DNA of 64,000 bases from Burkholderiales bacterium (lineage in GTDB: Bacteria; Pseudomonadota; Gammaproteobacteria; Burkholderiales; Burkholderiaceae_C), in contig RXJQ01000004.1 in NCBI GenBank assembly GCA_003963115.1, forward strand, positions 47,511-111,510. The letters are read 5' to 3'. The notes under the pieces are model-generated. The model saw only the letters and a program-made list of their open reading frames with translations. It searched no databases and had not been told where the DNA came from. Below, piece by piece: positions 15,905-25,252 of the stretch. Position 1 is the stretch's first letter; each line of letters begins with the position of its first letter. Both the position numbers and the translations under genes were made by a program.

Positions 15905-16516
15905 ATGAACAAGACAAGGTTGGCGGCTGGCTTGGCCGCTGTTTGCGCATCTGTACTGGCATCCACATCGGCCTGGGCCGCACTCAAGGAAGGCGATGCG
16001 GTTCCTGACTTCAAGTTACAGGCCTCCCTGGCTGGCAAAGAGTTCAGCTATGCCTTGAAGGATGCACTCAAGAAGGGCCCCGTGGTGGTGTACTTCTACC
16101 CCTCGGCCTACACGGGGGGCTGCAACATCCAGGCGCACACCTTTGCGGTGAATGTGGACAAGTTCGCGACGGCTGGGGCTTCCATCATTGGCGTATCGCT
16201 GGACAGCATCAAGCGCCTCAACGACTTCTCCGCCGACCCCGAATACTGCGCCGGCAAGATCCCCGTGGCGTCGGATGCGGATGGCAAGGTCTCGAAGGCC
16301 TTTGATCTGGCCGTGAGCGAGATCCCTGCGGGACGCAAGGACACACGTGGTGTGGAGATCGACCATGCGCGCGTGGACCGCACGACCTTCATCGTCACAC
16401 CTGACGGCAAGGTGGCCGCCACCGTGGGTGGCTTGCCTCCGGCGGCCAACGTCGAGAAGGCGCTGGAGGTCGTGCAAGGCCTCAATGGCAGCAAGGCAGA
16501 AGGCAAGAAGTCCTGA
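15905..16516 (+). CDS. exported peroxiredoxin (AhpC/TSA, BCP-like)
   Basis: This 203-aa protein has a signal peptide ending at AWA (~25) and a thioredoxin-fold peroxiredoxin domain. The peroxidatic motif P-x-x-x-T-x-x-C is PSAYTGGC. A further Cys in PEYCAGK may resolve the disulfide. It reduces peroxides in the periplasm. GGAG precedes the ATG. Its place inside the cytochrome run suggests that the run's chemistry makes hydrogen peroxide or other oxidants, or that the protein handles reactive sulfur species; both are inference. Confidence 0.88.
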   Translation: MNKTRLAAGLAAVCASVLASTSAWAALKEGDAVPDFKLQASLAGKEFSYALKDALKKGPVVVYFYPSAYTGGCNIQAHTFAVNVDKFATAGASIIGVSLDSIKRLNDFSADPEYCAGKIPVASDADGKVSKAFDLAVSEIPAGRKDTRGVEIDHARVDRTTFIVTPDGKVAATVGGLPPAANVEKALEVVQGLNGSKAEGKKS

Positions 16517-16538
16517 CCGAACCGCAGGAGGGAAGCAG

Positions 16539-17579
16539 ATGAAGAACGCATTCTTGGGCCGGCACGCTGGCCTGCTGGTCGCGTTATCGGCTTTGCTGGG
16601 CGCCGGGCCAGTGTGGTCTCAAGAGCAGGCGCCAAACCAGAAGGCGAGTGACGCCAAGGTCTGGGAGACGCCTGCGATCGAAGGCGTTGTGGCTGCCGGT
16701 ACCAAGATCGAATTGATCAAGGATGGCTTTACCGGAACAGAAGGGCCGGTGACCTTGCCGGACGGCAGCCTGATCTTCACGGAGACCCAGGCCAATCGCG
16801 TGACCCGTATCGCACCAGACGGCTCGACCTCGGTCTTCGTGGAGGGCAGCAATGGCGCCAATGGTCTGGGCTTCACCGCCAATGGTGATCTGTATGCGGT
16901 GCAAGTGCTCAAGCCTCGCGTGGGCATCATCTTCCCGCCACCGAAGGTCAGGACGCTGGCCGACAACTACGAGGGCAAGCCCTTTGGCCGCCCCAATGAC
17001 CTGGTTGTCGATCAGCAAGGCAATGTCTACTTCACTGACTCTGGCGTCAACCCTCCGGCGGCTGGTCAGCCCGCCCCACCTGCCAACCAACCAGAGCCCG
17101 CCAAGCCGGCGGTCTACCGCATCAACAACAAAGGTGCGCTGCAGCGTCTGGCTGCAGACATCGAGCGCCCCAATGGCATCCAGTTGAGCCCGGACGAGCA
17201 TGTGCTGTATGTGGCCAACACATGGGGCGAGTATGTCCTGGCCTATGACATAGCCTCTGATGGCGCGATTGGGCCCAAGCGCAACTTCGCCAAGCTGGCA
17301 GGCTGGAAGAAGACAGAAGGCGGTGGCCCAAGCGGTGGTGGCAGCAGTGGGGCCGATGGTCTGGCGGTGGACGAGGCCGGGCGTCTGTATGTGGCATCGA
17401 ACTCGGGCATCGAGGTGTTCAGCAACAAGGGCGAGGCCCTGGGCACGATCGCCTTGCCCAAGCAGCCCCAGAACCTGGCCTTTGCCGGCGACGACAAGAA
17501 GACCCTGTTTGTGGTGGGCCGTGGTGCGGCATACCGTATCGCCGTGCTGACACCGGGCTTTGGTGGCCGCGCCAAATGA
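16539..17579 (+). CDS. exported SMP-30/gluconolactonase-like beta-propeller
   Basis: The protein (346 aa from ATG 16539, AGGAGG just upstream) has a Sec signal ending near VWS. A six-bladed propeller of the SMP-30/LRE type follows: FTGTEGPVTLPDGSLIFTET, the metal-site Asn/Asp strand GRPNDLVVDQQGNVYFTDSG and GADGLAVDEAGRLYVASNSG. Family members hydrolyse lactones or organophosphates in a metal-dependent way. A Pro-rich insert (PAAGQPAPPANQPEPAK) breaks one blade. With the next gene it forms a pair of putative lactone/ester hydrolases, which points to catabolism of an organic skeleton. Confidence 0.88.
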   Translation: MKNAFLGRHAGLLVALSALLGAGPVWSQEQAPNQKASDAKVWETPAIEGVVAAGTKIELIKDGFTGTEGPVTLPDGSLIFTETQANRVTRIAPDGSTSVFVEGSNGANGLGFTANGDLYAVQVLKPRVGIIFPPPKVRTLADNYEGKPFGRPNDLVVDQQGNVYFTDSGVNPPAAGQPAPPANQPEPAKPAVYRINNKGALQRLAADIERPNGIQLSPDEHVLYVANTWGEYVLAYDIASDGAIGPKRNFAKLAGWKKTEGGGPSGGGSSGADGLAVDEAGRLYVASNSGIEVFSNKGEALGTIALPKQPQNLAFAGDDKKTLFVVGRGAAYRIAVLTPGFGGRAK

Positions 17580-17615
17580 CATCTTCCCATCTGGACATCT
17601 AGAGGCATCACCACC

Positions 17616-18506
17616 ATGACACGCAAGACCGCCAATGATTTCGCACCCGAGGTGCTCAAGCTGTTCGATCAGTATGTGCACGGCCTGATCGACCGCAGAG
17701 GCTTTTTTCAATCGGCAGCCAAGTACACCGCCGGCGTGGCGGGTGCCGAGCTGCTGCTGGCTGAGCTGAGCCCGAACTTCGCGCAGGCGCAACAGGTTCA
17801 GACCAACGACGCACGCATTCAGGCGCGTTACATCGAGATCCCCTCACCGCAAGGCTATGGCACGGTGCGAGGCTATCTGGTGCAGCCGGCCAAAGTGCAG
17901 GGCAAGTTGCCCACCGTGTTGGTGGTGCACGAGAACCGCGGGCTCAATCCCCACATCGAAGACATTGCTCGCCGACTGGCACTGGACAACTTCATCGCCT
18001 TTGCGCCCGATGCCTTGTTCCCGCTGGGTGGTTATCCGGGTGATGAAGACAAGGCCCGCGAGCTGTTCCCCAAGCTGGATCAGGCCAAGACGCGCAGTGA
18101 CTTTCTCGCATCTGCCGCGGCCTTGAAGGCCTGGCCGCAGGGCAATGGCAAGGTCGGTGTGGTGGGCTTTTGCTATGGCGGTGGCATTTCGAACTTCCTG
18201 GCCACGCAGATTCCCGACCTGGCCGCGGCCGTGCCTTTCTATGGCGCCCAACCGCCCGAGGCCGATGTGGCGCAGATCAAGGCGCCCTTGCAATTGCATT
18301 ACGCCGGCAACGACGAGCGCATCAATGCAGGCTGGCCGAAGTACGAAGAGGCCTTGAAGAAGAACAAGGTGAGTTACGAAGCCTATGTCTACCCGAATGT
18401 GCAGCATGGCTTCAACAACGACACGACGCCCCGCTATGACCAGGCAGCGGCCAAGCTGGCCTGGCAGCGCACGGTGGACTTCTTCAACAAGCACCTGCGC
18501 ACCTGA
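17616..18506 (+). CDS. dienelactone-hydrolase family enzyme, exported
   Basis: This alpha/beta-hydrolase (296 aa) has an N-terminal region IDRRGFFQSAAKYTAG resembling a Tat signal with unusual leading residues, also seen in YghX-type homologues. The Cys-His-Asp triad is visible: nucleophile in GFCYGGG, Asp in YAGNDERI, His in NVQHGFNND. Dienelactone hydrolases open lactone rings from aromatic breakdown, but the exported type has no confirmed substrate. AGAGG precedes the ATG. It follows the SMP-30 gene by 36 nt. Confidence 0.87.
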   Translation: MTRKTANDFAPEVLKLFDQYVHGLIDRRGFFQSAAKYTAGVAGAELLLAELSPNFAQAQQVQTNDARIQARYIEIPSPQGYGTVRGYLVQPAKVQGKLPTVLVVHENRGLNPHIEDIARRLALDNFIAFAPDALFPLGGYPGDEDKARELFPKLDQAKTRSDFLASAAALKAWPQGNGKVGVVGFCYGGGISNFLATQIPDLAAAVPFYGAQPPEADVAQIKAPLQLHYAGNDERINAGWPKYEEALKKNKVSYEAYVYPNVQHGFNNDTTPRYDQAAAKLAWQRTVDFFNKHLRT

Positions 18507-18546
18507 TTTCTCTCAATCCCCTTTCAACACACTCTAAGGAAAGTAG

Positions 18547-19023
18547 ATGAACAAGCGTCTTCAATACACCGTGGCAGCCCTGGTAGCCGTCGGTTCGCTG
18601 ACCACAGCGGCCGTGGCGGTGGCTCAACAGGGCCCTAAGCCCGAACAGCTGATCAAGTGGCGTCAGTCTGCCTACCAGGTGCTGGCCTGGAACACCGGCC
18701 GCGTCAAGGCCAATGTGGAGGGCCAGTACAACAAGGAAGAGGTCATCAAGGCGGCCAACACGATTGCCGCGATCGCCAACTCCGGTCTGGGCGCGCTGTT
18801 TGCACCGGGTACGGAAACAGGCAAGGGCTGGCATGACACGGCCGTCAAGCCCGAGCTGTTCACGGACAAAAAGGCCGGTGAAGCGGGCGGCAATTTCAAC
18901 AAGGAAGCCAACGAGCTGGCCAAGGTGGCGGCAAGCGGTGACGTGGCTGCCGTGAAAGCCCAACTGGGCAAGCTGCAAGGCACCTGCAAGGCCTGCCACG
19001 ACGACTTCCGCAAGAAGGACTGA
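18547..19023 (+). CDS. cytochrome c'
   Basis: The protein (158 aa) has a Sec signal (ends AVAQ, ~27) and a four-helix-bundle body that begins PEQLIKWRQSAYQVLAWNTGRVKANVEG. CKACH lies ten residues from the end, with basic residues after it (DDFRKKD). The conserved Arg and haem site identify cytochrome c', which binds NO and CO and may scavenge NO or carry electrons. AAGGA lies 7 nt before the ATG. It is the third cytochrome c of this run. Confidence 0.92.
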   Translation: MNKRLQYTVAALVAVGSLTTAAVAVAQQGPKPEQLIKWRQSAYQVLAWNTGRVKANVEGQYNKEEVIKAANTIAAIANSGLGALFAPGTETGKGWHDTAVKPELFTDKKAGEAGGNFNKEANELAKVAASGDVAAVKAQLGKLQGTCKACHDDFRKKD

Positions 19024-19040
19024 CCAGTCCATGTCTTCAG

Positions 19041-19061
19041 GGTGGGGCACAAGGCCCCGCC
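19041..19061 (+). terminator. hairpin between cytochrome c' and the RND genes
   Basis: GGTGGGGC and GCCCCGCC pair over 8 bp (one T-G wobble) around a 5-nt loop, followed by TTCATTGTTCTTTG. The broken T run suggests partial termination or processing, which would lower expression of the RND part relative to the cytochrome part. Confidence 0.4.
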
Positions 19062-19108
19062 TTCATTGTTCTTTGAACCATCTCGGCCTGTGAGGCCTTG
19101 CTCATCCC

Positions 19109-22100
19109 ATGTGGATCGTTCAAGTCGCGCTGCGACGACCCTATACCTTCATCGTGGCGGCGCTGCTGATTCTGCTGGCGACGCCCTTTGTCCTGCGCAA
19201 AACACCGGTGGATGTCTTTCCCGAAATCGACATCCCGGTGGTGGCCATCTTGATGAGCTACAACGGCCTGTCGGCCAAGGAGATGACCGACCGGATCATC
19301 ACGCCGATCGAGCGCAATCTGGCCAACTCCGTCAGCGACATGGAGCATACCGAGTCCCAGACCCTGGGCGGCATGGGCATCATCAAGGTGTTCTTTCAGC
19401 CTCAGGTCAACCAGGCCACGGCCATTGCCCAGGTGGTGGCCAGTACGCAGGCGTCGCTGCGATCTTTGCCTGCGGGGGCCACGCCTCCCACCATCATCAA
19501 GTACAGCGCAACTGACTTGCCCATCCTGCAACTGGGCTTTTCCAGTCCCAATCGCAGCGAGCAGGAGCTCAATGAGCAGGCCTTCAACGTTCTGCGCACC
19601 AAGCTCATCACCATTCCCGGTACGGCGGTGACGGCGCCTTATGGCGGCCGCTTCCGCCAGGTGTCCGTTGACATCAACGGGCCTGCGCTGGCTGCGCGTG
19701 GCCTGACGGCCGTGGACGTGGTCAATGCCTTGAACGCCCAGAACCTGACGCTGCCCACCGGCACGGCGAAGATCGGCTCGCAGGAAGTCAACGTCGCGCT
19801 CAACGGCTCGCCTTCCAGTCTGGCCGCCCTGGGCGATATCCCGATCACGACGGTCAATGGTGTCACGGTGTTCGTGCGCGATGTGGCGCAGGTACGTGAT
19901 GGCTACCAGCCCCAGACCACAGTGGTGCGCCGCGATGGTGAGCGTGGCCTGCTGATGACCGTGCTCAAGAACGGCGGGGCTTCCACACTGGACATCATCG
20001 ACACCATTCGCCGGGAATTGCCCAAGGCCGTGCTGGCCTTGCCGGAGGACATCACGGTGACGCCCCTGGCGGACCAGTCCGTGTTCGTGGGGGCCGCCAT
20101 CAAGTCGGTGGTGCATGAGGCCTTGATCGCGGCCTTGCTGACCGCGGCCCTGCTGCTGCTGTTCCTGGGTAACTGGCGCAGCACGGCCATCATTGCCATC
20201 TCGATTCCGCTGTCCATCCTGTGTTCGCTGATCGTGCTGCACCTGATCGGGCAGAGCATCAACATCATGACCCTGGGAGGCCTCGCGCTGGCCGTGGGCA
20301 TCCTGGTGGACGATGCCACGGTGGAGATCGAGAACGTCGAGCGGCACCTGCACATGGGCAAGCGCCCGCATCAGGCCATCCTGGATGGTGCCGCCGAGAT
20401 TGCCGCGCCTGCTTTCGTGGCCACACTTTGCATCTGCATCGCTTTCGTGCCGATGTTCTTCCTCACGGGCGTGGCCGGCAAGCTGTTCATCCCGCTGGCC
20501 GAGGCCGTGGTGTTCGCGATGCTCGCGTCCTATGTTCTGTCACGTACCCTGGTGCCGACACTGGTGATGTACCTGATGCGGCATCAGGCCCGGCACACGA
20601 GCAACGAGGGCAATAAGGGCAAGGCACCGGGGCGCCTGAGGCGCATTCATCTGGGCTTTGAAGCCCGGTTCGAGCAGTGGCGGCAGGCTTACACGACCGT
20701 GCTGGCGGCCATGCTGCAACGCAAGCTGCTGTTCGGCGGTGGCCTTCTGGCCTTCTGCCTGTTGTCGACCGGCTTGTTTACCGTGCTGGGACAAGACTTC
20801 TTTCCCACGGTGGACGCAGGTCAGATCCGCCTGCATGTTCGGGCCCCCTTGGGCACGCGCTTGGAAGAGATGCCGGCCTTTGTGGACAAGGTCGAGAAGC
20901 GCGTGCGCGAGCTGATCGGGCGCGATGAGATCGCCAATGTCGTGGACATCGTGGGCGGGCCTTATACCCCCTACAACACGCTCTACAACACCAATGGCAC
21001 CTTCGACAGCAGCGATGTCGAGATCCTGATCTCCTTGAAACAGGAGCACCAGCCCACGGCGGACCACATCCGCAAGCTCAGGGCCGCATTGCCCAAGGAC
21101 TTCCCGGGCAACGAGTTCTATTTCCAGCCGGCCGACATGATCAGCCAGACGCTGAACTTCGGTGTGAGTGCGCCGGTTGATATCCAGGTCCAAGGCACCA
21201 AGACAGCCGAGAACCTGCTTGTGGCCAGCGAGCTGCTCAACCAGATCAAGCAGGTGCCCGGTGCGGTGGACACCATCTTGTACCAGCGCTTCAACCGCCG
21301 GGCGCTGAGCTTGGAGATGGACCGCTCCAGCCTGGCCCAGACGGGATTGGTGGCACGTGATGTGGCCCAGAACGTCATGGTGTCGCTGAGTTCGAGCTTT
21401 CAGACGGCGCCCACCTACTGGCTCAATGAAGCCAATGGCAATGTGTACAACGTGTCGGTACAGACGCCTCAGTACGACATCGACAGTCTGGGCAGCATGC
21501 TGAGCATCCCTGTGAATGGCCCTGCCACAGGGCAGGCACGTGATCCGCAATTGCTGGGCAATGTGGTGCAGGTCAAGTCGAGCAGCCAGCAGGGCAATGT
21601 CTCGCACTACAACATCGCGCCGGTGATCGACATCTACACCAATGTGGACGGGCGCGACCTGGCCAGCACCTATGCCGACATCGACAAGCTGATCGACAAG
21701 GCGCGAGCCAAGCTGGCGCGCGGATCCGAGATCACGGTGCGCGGCCAGATCGAGACCTTGCACAACTCCTTCGTGTCGCTGGCCTGGGGGCTGCTGCTGG
21801 CCATTGTGCTGGTCTACATGCTGATCGTCGTGAACTTCCAATCTTGGCTGGATGCCTTGATCATCGTGGCGGCCTTGCCTGCTGCCCTGGCGGGCATCGC
21901 CTGGATGCTCTTCCTCTCCGGCACGCCCTTGTCTGTGCCCGCGCTTACTGGCGCCATCATGACGGTGGGCGTGGCCACGGCCAACAGCATCCTGGTGGTG
22001 TCGTTTGCGCGCCAGCGGCTGAGCGAGGGTGTGCCGCCTCTTCGTGCCGCACAGGAAGCCGGCTCCACCCGCCTGCGTCCGGTGATGATGACGGCCCTGG

Positions 22101-22327
22101 CCATGGTCATTGGCATGGTGCCCATGGCACTGGGCCTGGGCGAGGGCGGCGAGCAGAACGCACCGCTGGGGCGCGCCGTGATTGGCGGCCTGGGCTTTGC
22201 CACGGTCTCCACCCTTGTCTTTGTTCCCCTGGTGTTCGCCGGTGTCCACCACTGGTTGCAGGCGCGTGTGCCGCAATCGGGCACGCACTCGCTACCAGAT
22301 TCAGCTCCCGATCCTGTTCATGCTTGA
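19109..22327 (+). CDS. RND efflux permease (HAE-1/AcrB superfamily)
   Basis: This 1072-aa inner-membrane pump subunit has the usual 12-helix, two-large-loop plan. The first helix begins RRPYTFIVAALLILL, and the TM4 motif GGLALAVGILVDDATVEIENVERHL carries the two Asp used for proton transfer. It is a divergent branch, not the close MdtB/MdtC type found at 49845-56083. The start has only a weak ribosome site. The adaptor gene follows 12 nt later. No outer-membrane factor gene is in this run, so a TolC-like partner would come from elsewhere. The substrate is unknown; export of a toxic intermediate or of an end product of the neighbouring enzymes is possible. Confidence 0.9.
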   Translation: MWIVQVALRRPYTFIVAALLILLATPFVLRKTPVDVFPEIDIPVVAILMSYNGLSAKEMTDRIITPIERNLANSVSDMEHTESQTLGGMGIIKVFFQPQVNQATAIAQVVASTQASLRSLPAGATPPTIIKYSATDLPILQLGFSSPNRSEQELNEQAFNVLRTKLITIPGTAVTAPYGGRFRQVSVDINGPALAARGLTAVDVVNALNAQNLTLPTGTAKIGSQEVNVALNGSPSSLAALGDIPITTVNGVTVFVRDVAQVRDGYQPQTTVVRRDGERGLLMTVLKNGGASTLDIIDTIRRELPKAVLALPEDITVTPLADQSVFVGAAIKSVVHEALIAALLTAALLLLFLGNWRSTAIIAISIPLSILCSLIVLHLIGQSINIMTLGGLALAVGILVDDATVEIENVERHLHMGKRPHQAILDGAAEIAAPAFVATLCICIAFVPMFFLTGVAGKLFIPLAEAVVFAMLASYVLSRTLVPTLVMYLMRHQARHTSNEGNKGKAPGRLRRIHLGFEARFEQWRQAYTTVLAAMLQRKLLFGGGLLAFCLLSTGLFTVLGQDFFPTVDAGQIRLHVRAPLGTRLEEMPAFVDKVEKRVRELIGRDEIANVVDIVGGPYTPYNTLYNTNGTFDSSDVEILISLKQEHQPTADHIRKLRAALPKDFPGNEFYFQPADMISQTLNFGVSAPVDIQVQGTKTAENLLVASELLNQIKQVPGAVDTILYQRFNRRALSLEMDRSSLAQTGLVARDVAQNVMVSLSSSFQTAPTYWLNEANGNVYNVSVQTPQYDIDSLGSMLSIPVNGPATGQARDPQLLGNVVQVKSSSQQGNVSHYNIAPVIDIYTNVDGRDLASTYADIDKLIDKARAKLARGSEITVRGQIETLHNSFVSLAWGLLLAIVLVYMLIVVNFQSWLDALIIVAALPAALAGIAWMLFLSGTPLSVPALTGAIMTVGVATANSILVVSFARQRLSEGVPPLRAAQEAGSTRLRPVMMTALAMVIGMVPMALGLGEGGEQNAPLGRAVIGGLGFATVSTLVFVPLVFAGVHHWLQARVPQSGTHSLPDSAPDPVHA

Positions 22328-22339
22328 TCTTGCATTCCT

Positions 22340-23632
22340 ATGAGTTCTCCAGCTTCTTCTGTTTCTGACGATGTGCCGGTGGCGCATGGCCAAGGGGCTG
22401 CACGTCGTGCGGGCCGGTTTGGCTTGCTGGCCCTGGCACTGTTGCTGGGTGGGGCCGGTGCGCGCACCTATGTCAATGCGGCCCACGCCAAGTCTGTCGA
22501 GTCCAGCACGCAGGACAATGCCTTGAAGACGGTGCTCTTCACCCACCCCAAGGCTGGTCAGGGCCAACGCACGGTGGCCTTGCCTGCGACTTTGCGTGGG
22601 CTCAACGAGGCTGCCATCTATGCCCGGACCAATGGCTATGTGCGAGCCTGGAAGAAGGACATCGGCGACAAGGTCCGCAAGGGCGATGTGCTGGCCATCA
22701 TCGACACACCGGAGGTGGACCAGGACTTGGCACAAGCCTCAGCCACCTTGGAGCAGATCAAGGCCAAGCTGGCGCTGGCGCAGTCATCGTTGCAACGATG
22801 GGAAGGGTTGCGTCAAGGAGATGCCGTATCGCAGCAGGAGCTGGACGAGCGCCGTGCCGCGCAGCAGCAGGCCCAGGCTGATCTGGCTGCGGCGAAGGCC
22901 AATGTGGCCCGGTTGCAGCAGCTGCACGATTTCGGGCGCATCACCGCGCCTTTCGATGGCGTGGTGGTGCGGCGCAATGTGGAGGTCGGGGCCCTGGTGG
23001 CTTCAGGCAGCGCCACGAATACCAAAGAGCTCTTTTACCTGGCGCAAAGCGATGCCTTGCGTTTGACCGTGGCCGTGCCTCAGGCTTATGTGGGCGATGT
23101 GGCCATCGGCAAGGAAGTGAACGTCAAGTTGCTGGAGAAGCCGACCGCACCGGTCAAGGGCGCCATCACCCGGGTGTCGGGCGGTGTGGATGTGGCCACG
23201 AGATCGGTCCAGGTGGAAGTGGCGTTGCCCAACAAGGAAGGCAAGCTGCTTCCTGGTACCTATGTTGAAGTGGCCTTGCCTTTGAGCGGGGCAGCCAAGG
23301 CCTTGCTGATCCCGCCCAATACCCTGCAGTTCAGGCAGGACGGCGCACGGGTGGCCGTGGTGGGGGACGACGACAAGATTGCGCTGCGCCCCGTCAAGCT
23401 GGGACGTGACCTTGGGCGGGCCGTCGAGGTGATTTCGGGCTTGTCGCCCAAAGATGCCGTGGTGCTCAATCCCCACGACACGATCGAAGAGGGCGAGCGG
23501 GTTGCCAAGCGCGAGGCGCCGCCTGAGCCCCAGCCGCAAGGCTCGGGCGCATCCAAACCGGCCGGGGGTGGCGAAGGCCGCAGCAGCCCGGCATCTACCG
23601 GCCAAACGGGCCAAACCGGCCGAACGGGCTGA
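22340..23632 (+). CDS. RND periplasmic adaptor (membrane fusion protein)
   Basis: The adaptor (430 aa) has one N-terminal membrane anchor (FGLLALALLLGGAGA), biotinyl/lipoyl half-motifs (NGYVRAWKKDIGDKVRKGDVLA and GRITAPFDGVVVRRNVEVG), a coiled-coil hairpin (~130-200) and beta-barrel domains. It links the 19109-22327 permease to an outer-membrane channel. The C-terminus is a Pro/Gly-rich tail ending in short repeats (TGQTGQTGRTG) encoded by near-identical 9-nt units. The ribosome site is poor, which suggests coupling to the permease. Confidence 0.9.
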   Translation: MSSPASSVSDDVPVAHGQGAARRAGRFGLLALALLLGGAGARTYVNAAHAKSVESSTQDNALKTVLFTHPKAGQGQRTVALPATLRGLNEAAIYARTNGYVRAWKKDIGDKVRKGDVLAIIDTPEVDQDLAQASATLEQIKAKLALAQSSLQRWEGLRQGDAVSQQELDERRAAQQQAQADLAAAKANVARLQQLHDFGRITAPFDGVVVRRNVEVGALVASGSATNTKELFYLAQSDALRLTVAVPQAYVGDVAIGKEVNVKLLEKPTAPVKGAITRVSGGVDVATRSVQVEVALPNKEGKLLPGTYVEVALPLSGAAKALLIPPNTLQFRQDGARVAVVGDDDKIALRPVKLGRDLGRAVEVISGLSPKDAVVLNPHDTIEEGERVAKREAPPEPQPQGSGASKPAGGGEGRSSPASTGQTGQTGRTG

Positions 23633-23657
23633 CGTTCAACCATTGGAGGAATTCCAC

Positions 23658-25130
23658 ATGCATCACTTGATCCGTACCATCCGTGCCGCGGGCCTGACGC
23701 TGGCCATGACCACCGTGGCGATGGCCGCCCAGGCCGCATCGCTGGAGGGCGCCGCGCAGGCATCGGGTGCCACGCAGCTGTCGTCCATCGAAGTTTCTGG
23801 CGCTGGGCGATGGTTCCAGTTTGGCCAGGCGCCGGCACCGGGCCAACCCTGGCCTCAGTTCGACGTGAGCCGCTATGTATCGAGCATCCACTTCGACAGT
23901 GCCAGCGCACGCGTGCAGATCACCCGCTTGCAGACCATTGACCCTGATCGTGCGCGCCCTGCGCCTTTAGAGCAGAAGGTCGACCAGTATGTGAGCGGCA
24001 AGCTGGCCTGGAACCTGGGCGTGGGCACGGCCAATGCCACACCTACGCCGCAGCCTGCCGCCGTGGAGGAGCGTCAGGCCGAGATCTGGTCCACGCCGCA
24101 AGGTTTCATCAAGGCGGCACTGGCCAACCAGGCCACGTCCAAGCCCTTGAAAGATGGGGTGGAGGTCAGTTTCACCGCAGCTGGTAAATACCGCTATGTC
24201 GGGTATATCAATGCGCAGGATCAGGTCGAGCGTGTTCGCACCTGGATCGACAATCCCGTGCTGGGTGACACGCTGGTGGAAACCAGCTTCGATGCCTACA
24301 CGAACTACAACGGCGTCTCTTTCCCCGCACACATCGTGCGCACGCAAGGGGGCTTTCGGGTGCTCGACATCGCTGTCTCGGACGTGAAGGCCAATGCCGT
24401 GTCGGCGCAGACGGTGCCTGACTCGATCGCGCAGGGGGTTTTGCCGCCTGTCAGCGTGGCGGTGAACAAGCTGGCCGATGGCGTGTACTACCTGACTGGC
24501 GGCACGCACCACAGCGTGGCGATCGAGCAGCGTGACCATATTGTGCTCATCGAGGCCCCGCTCAACGAAGCCAGGTCATTGGCGGTGATCGACAAGGTCA
24601 AGGAAACCATCCCCGGCAAGCCGATCAAGTACCTGATCAACACGCACGCCCACTTCGATCATTCCGGCGGGCTGCGCACCTTGGTGGCCCAAGGCGCCAC
24701 CATCGTGACCCACCAGGGCAACGTGGCTTACTACAAGGAGGTCTGGGCCAATGCGCACAAACTCAGCCCTGACCTGCTCGCGCAAAAGCCCAGGGCACCG
24801 CATTTCGAGGCGTTCAATACCAAGCATGTTCTGAGCGATGGCCACCGCAAGATCGAGGTCTACCCGATCCAGGGCAATACGCACAACGATGCTTTCGCGC
24901 TGGTGTACCTGCCTGCCGAGAAGATCCTGGTGGAGGTGGACGCCTATACGCCCTTGGCCCCCAATGCCCAGCCTCCGGCTTCGCCCAACCCTTACGCGGT
25001 CAACTTGGAAGACAACATCGACCGCCTGAAGCTGGATGTGAACCAGATCGCGGCACTTCATGGCCCGGGCGTGGTCAAGCTCAGCGATCTGCGCAGCTAC
25101 AACGGCCGCAGCAAGGTGGCTGCCAACTGA
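23658..25130 (+). CDS. secreted metallo-beta-lactamase-fold hydrolase
   Basis: This 490-aa protein has a Sec signal (ends AAQA, ~26), a ~270-residue N-terminal region of its own, then a metallo-beta-lactamase domain (~285-485) with the metal motif NTHAHFDHSGGL (HxHxDH). GNTHNDAF, EVDAYTPLAP and a final LHGPGVV are consistent with later ligands. The N-terminal region resembles parts found in other periplasmic MBL proteins but I cannot name it. TTGGAGG precedes ATG 23658. The fold covers thiolesterases, lactonases, alkylsulfatases and persulfide dioxygenases. The alkylsulfatase or thiol-ester options would fit the sulfur context, but the sequence alone does not choose. Confidence 0.85.
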   Translation: MHHLIRTIRAAGLTLAMTTVAMAAQAASLEGAAQASGATQLSSIEVSGAGRWFQFGQAPAPGQPWPQFDVSRYVSSIHFDSASARVQITRLQTIDPDRARPAPLEQKVDQYVSGKLAWNLGVGTANATPTPQPAAVEERQAEIWSTPQGFIKAALANQATSKPLKDGVEVSFTAAGKYRYVGYINAQDQVERVRTWIDNPVLGDTLVETSFDAYTNYNGVSFPAHIVRTQGGFRVLDIAVSDVKANAVSAQTVPDSIAQGVLPPVSVAVNKLADGVYYLTGGTHHSVAIEQRDHIVLIEAPLNEARSLAVIDKVKETIPGKPIKYLINTHAHFDHSGGLRTLVAQGATIVTHQGNVAYYKEVWANAHKLSPDLLAQKPRAPHFEAFNTKHVLSDGHRKIEVYPIQGNTHNDAFALVYLPAEKILVEVDAYTPLAPNAQPPASPNPYAVNLEDNIDRLKLDVNQIAALHGPGVVKLSDLRSYNGRSKVAAN

Positions 25131-25252
25131 CTTCATTGAGGGCACGCCGGTACGCAAGGGGGGCATAAGGATCTGCGAATTGATCACTTGGTCGATCCGC
25201 AGCCGCAACCTACAGTTCTGTCCACTTTGACAGCATTGTTGGACGGATATCC

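Noticed and set aside
20540..22288. Open frame of 582 codons antisense to the RND permease
   Set aside because: His/Arg/Gln-rich shadow translation with no domain.
23585..23632. Tandem repeat at the end of the RND adaptor gene as a possible microsatellite or mobile trace
   Set aside because: Only three imperfect 9-nt units encoding TGQTGQTGRTG; ordinary low-complexity tail.
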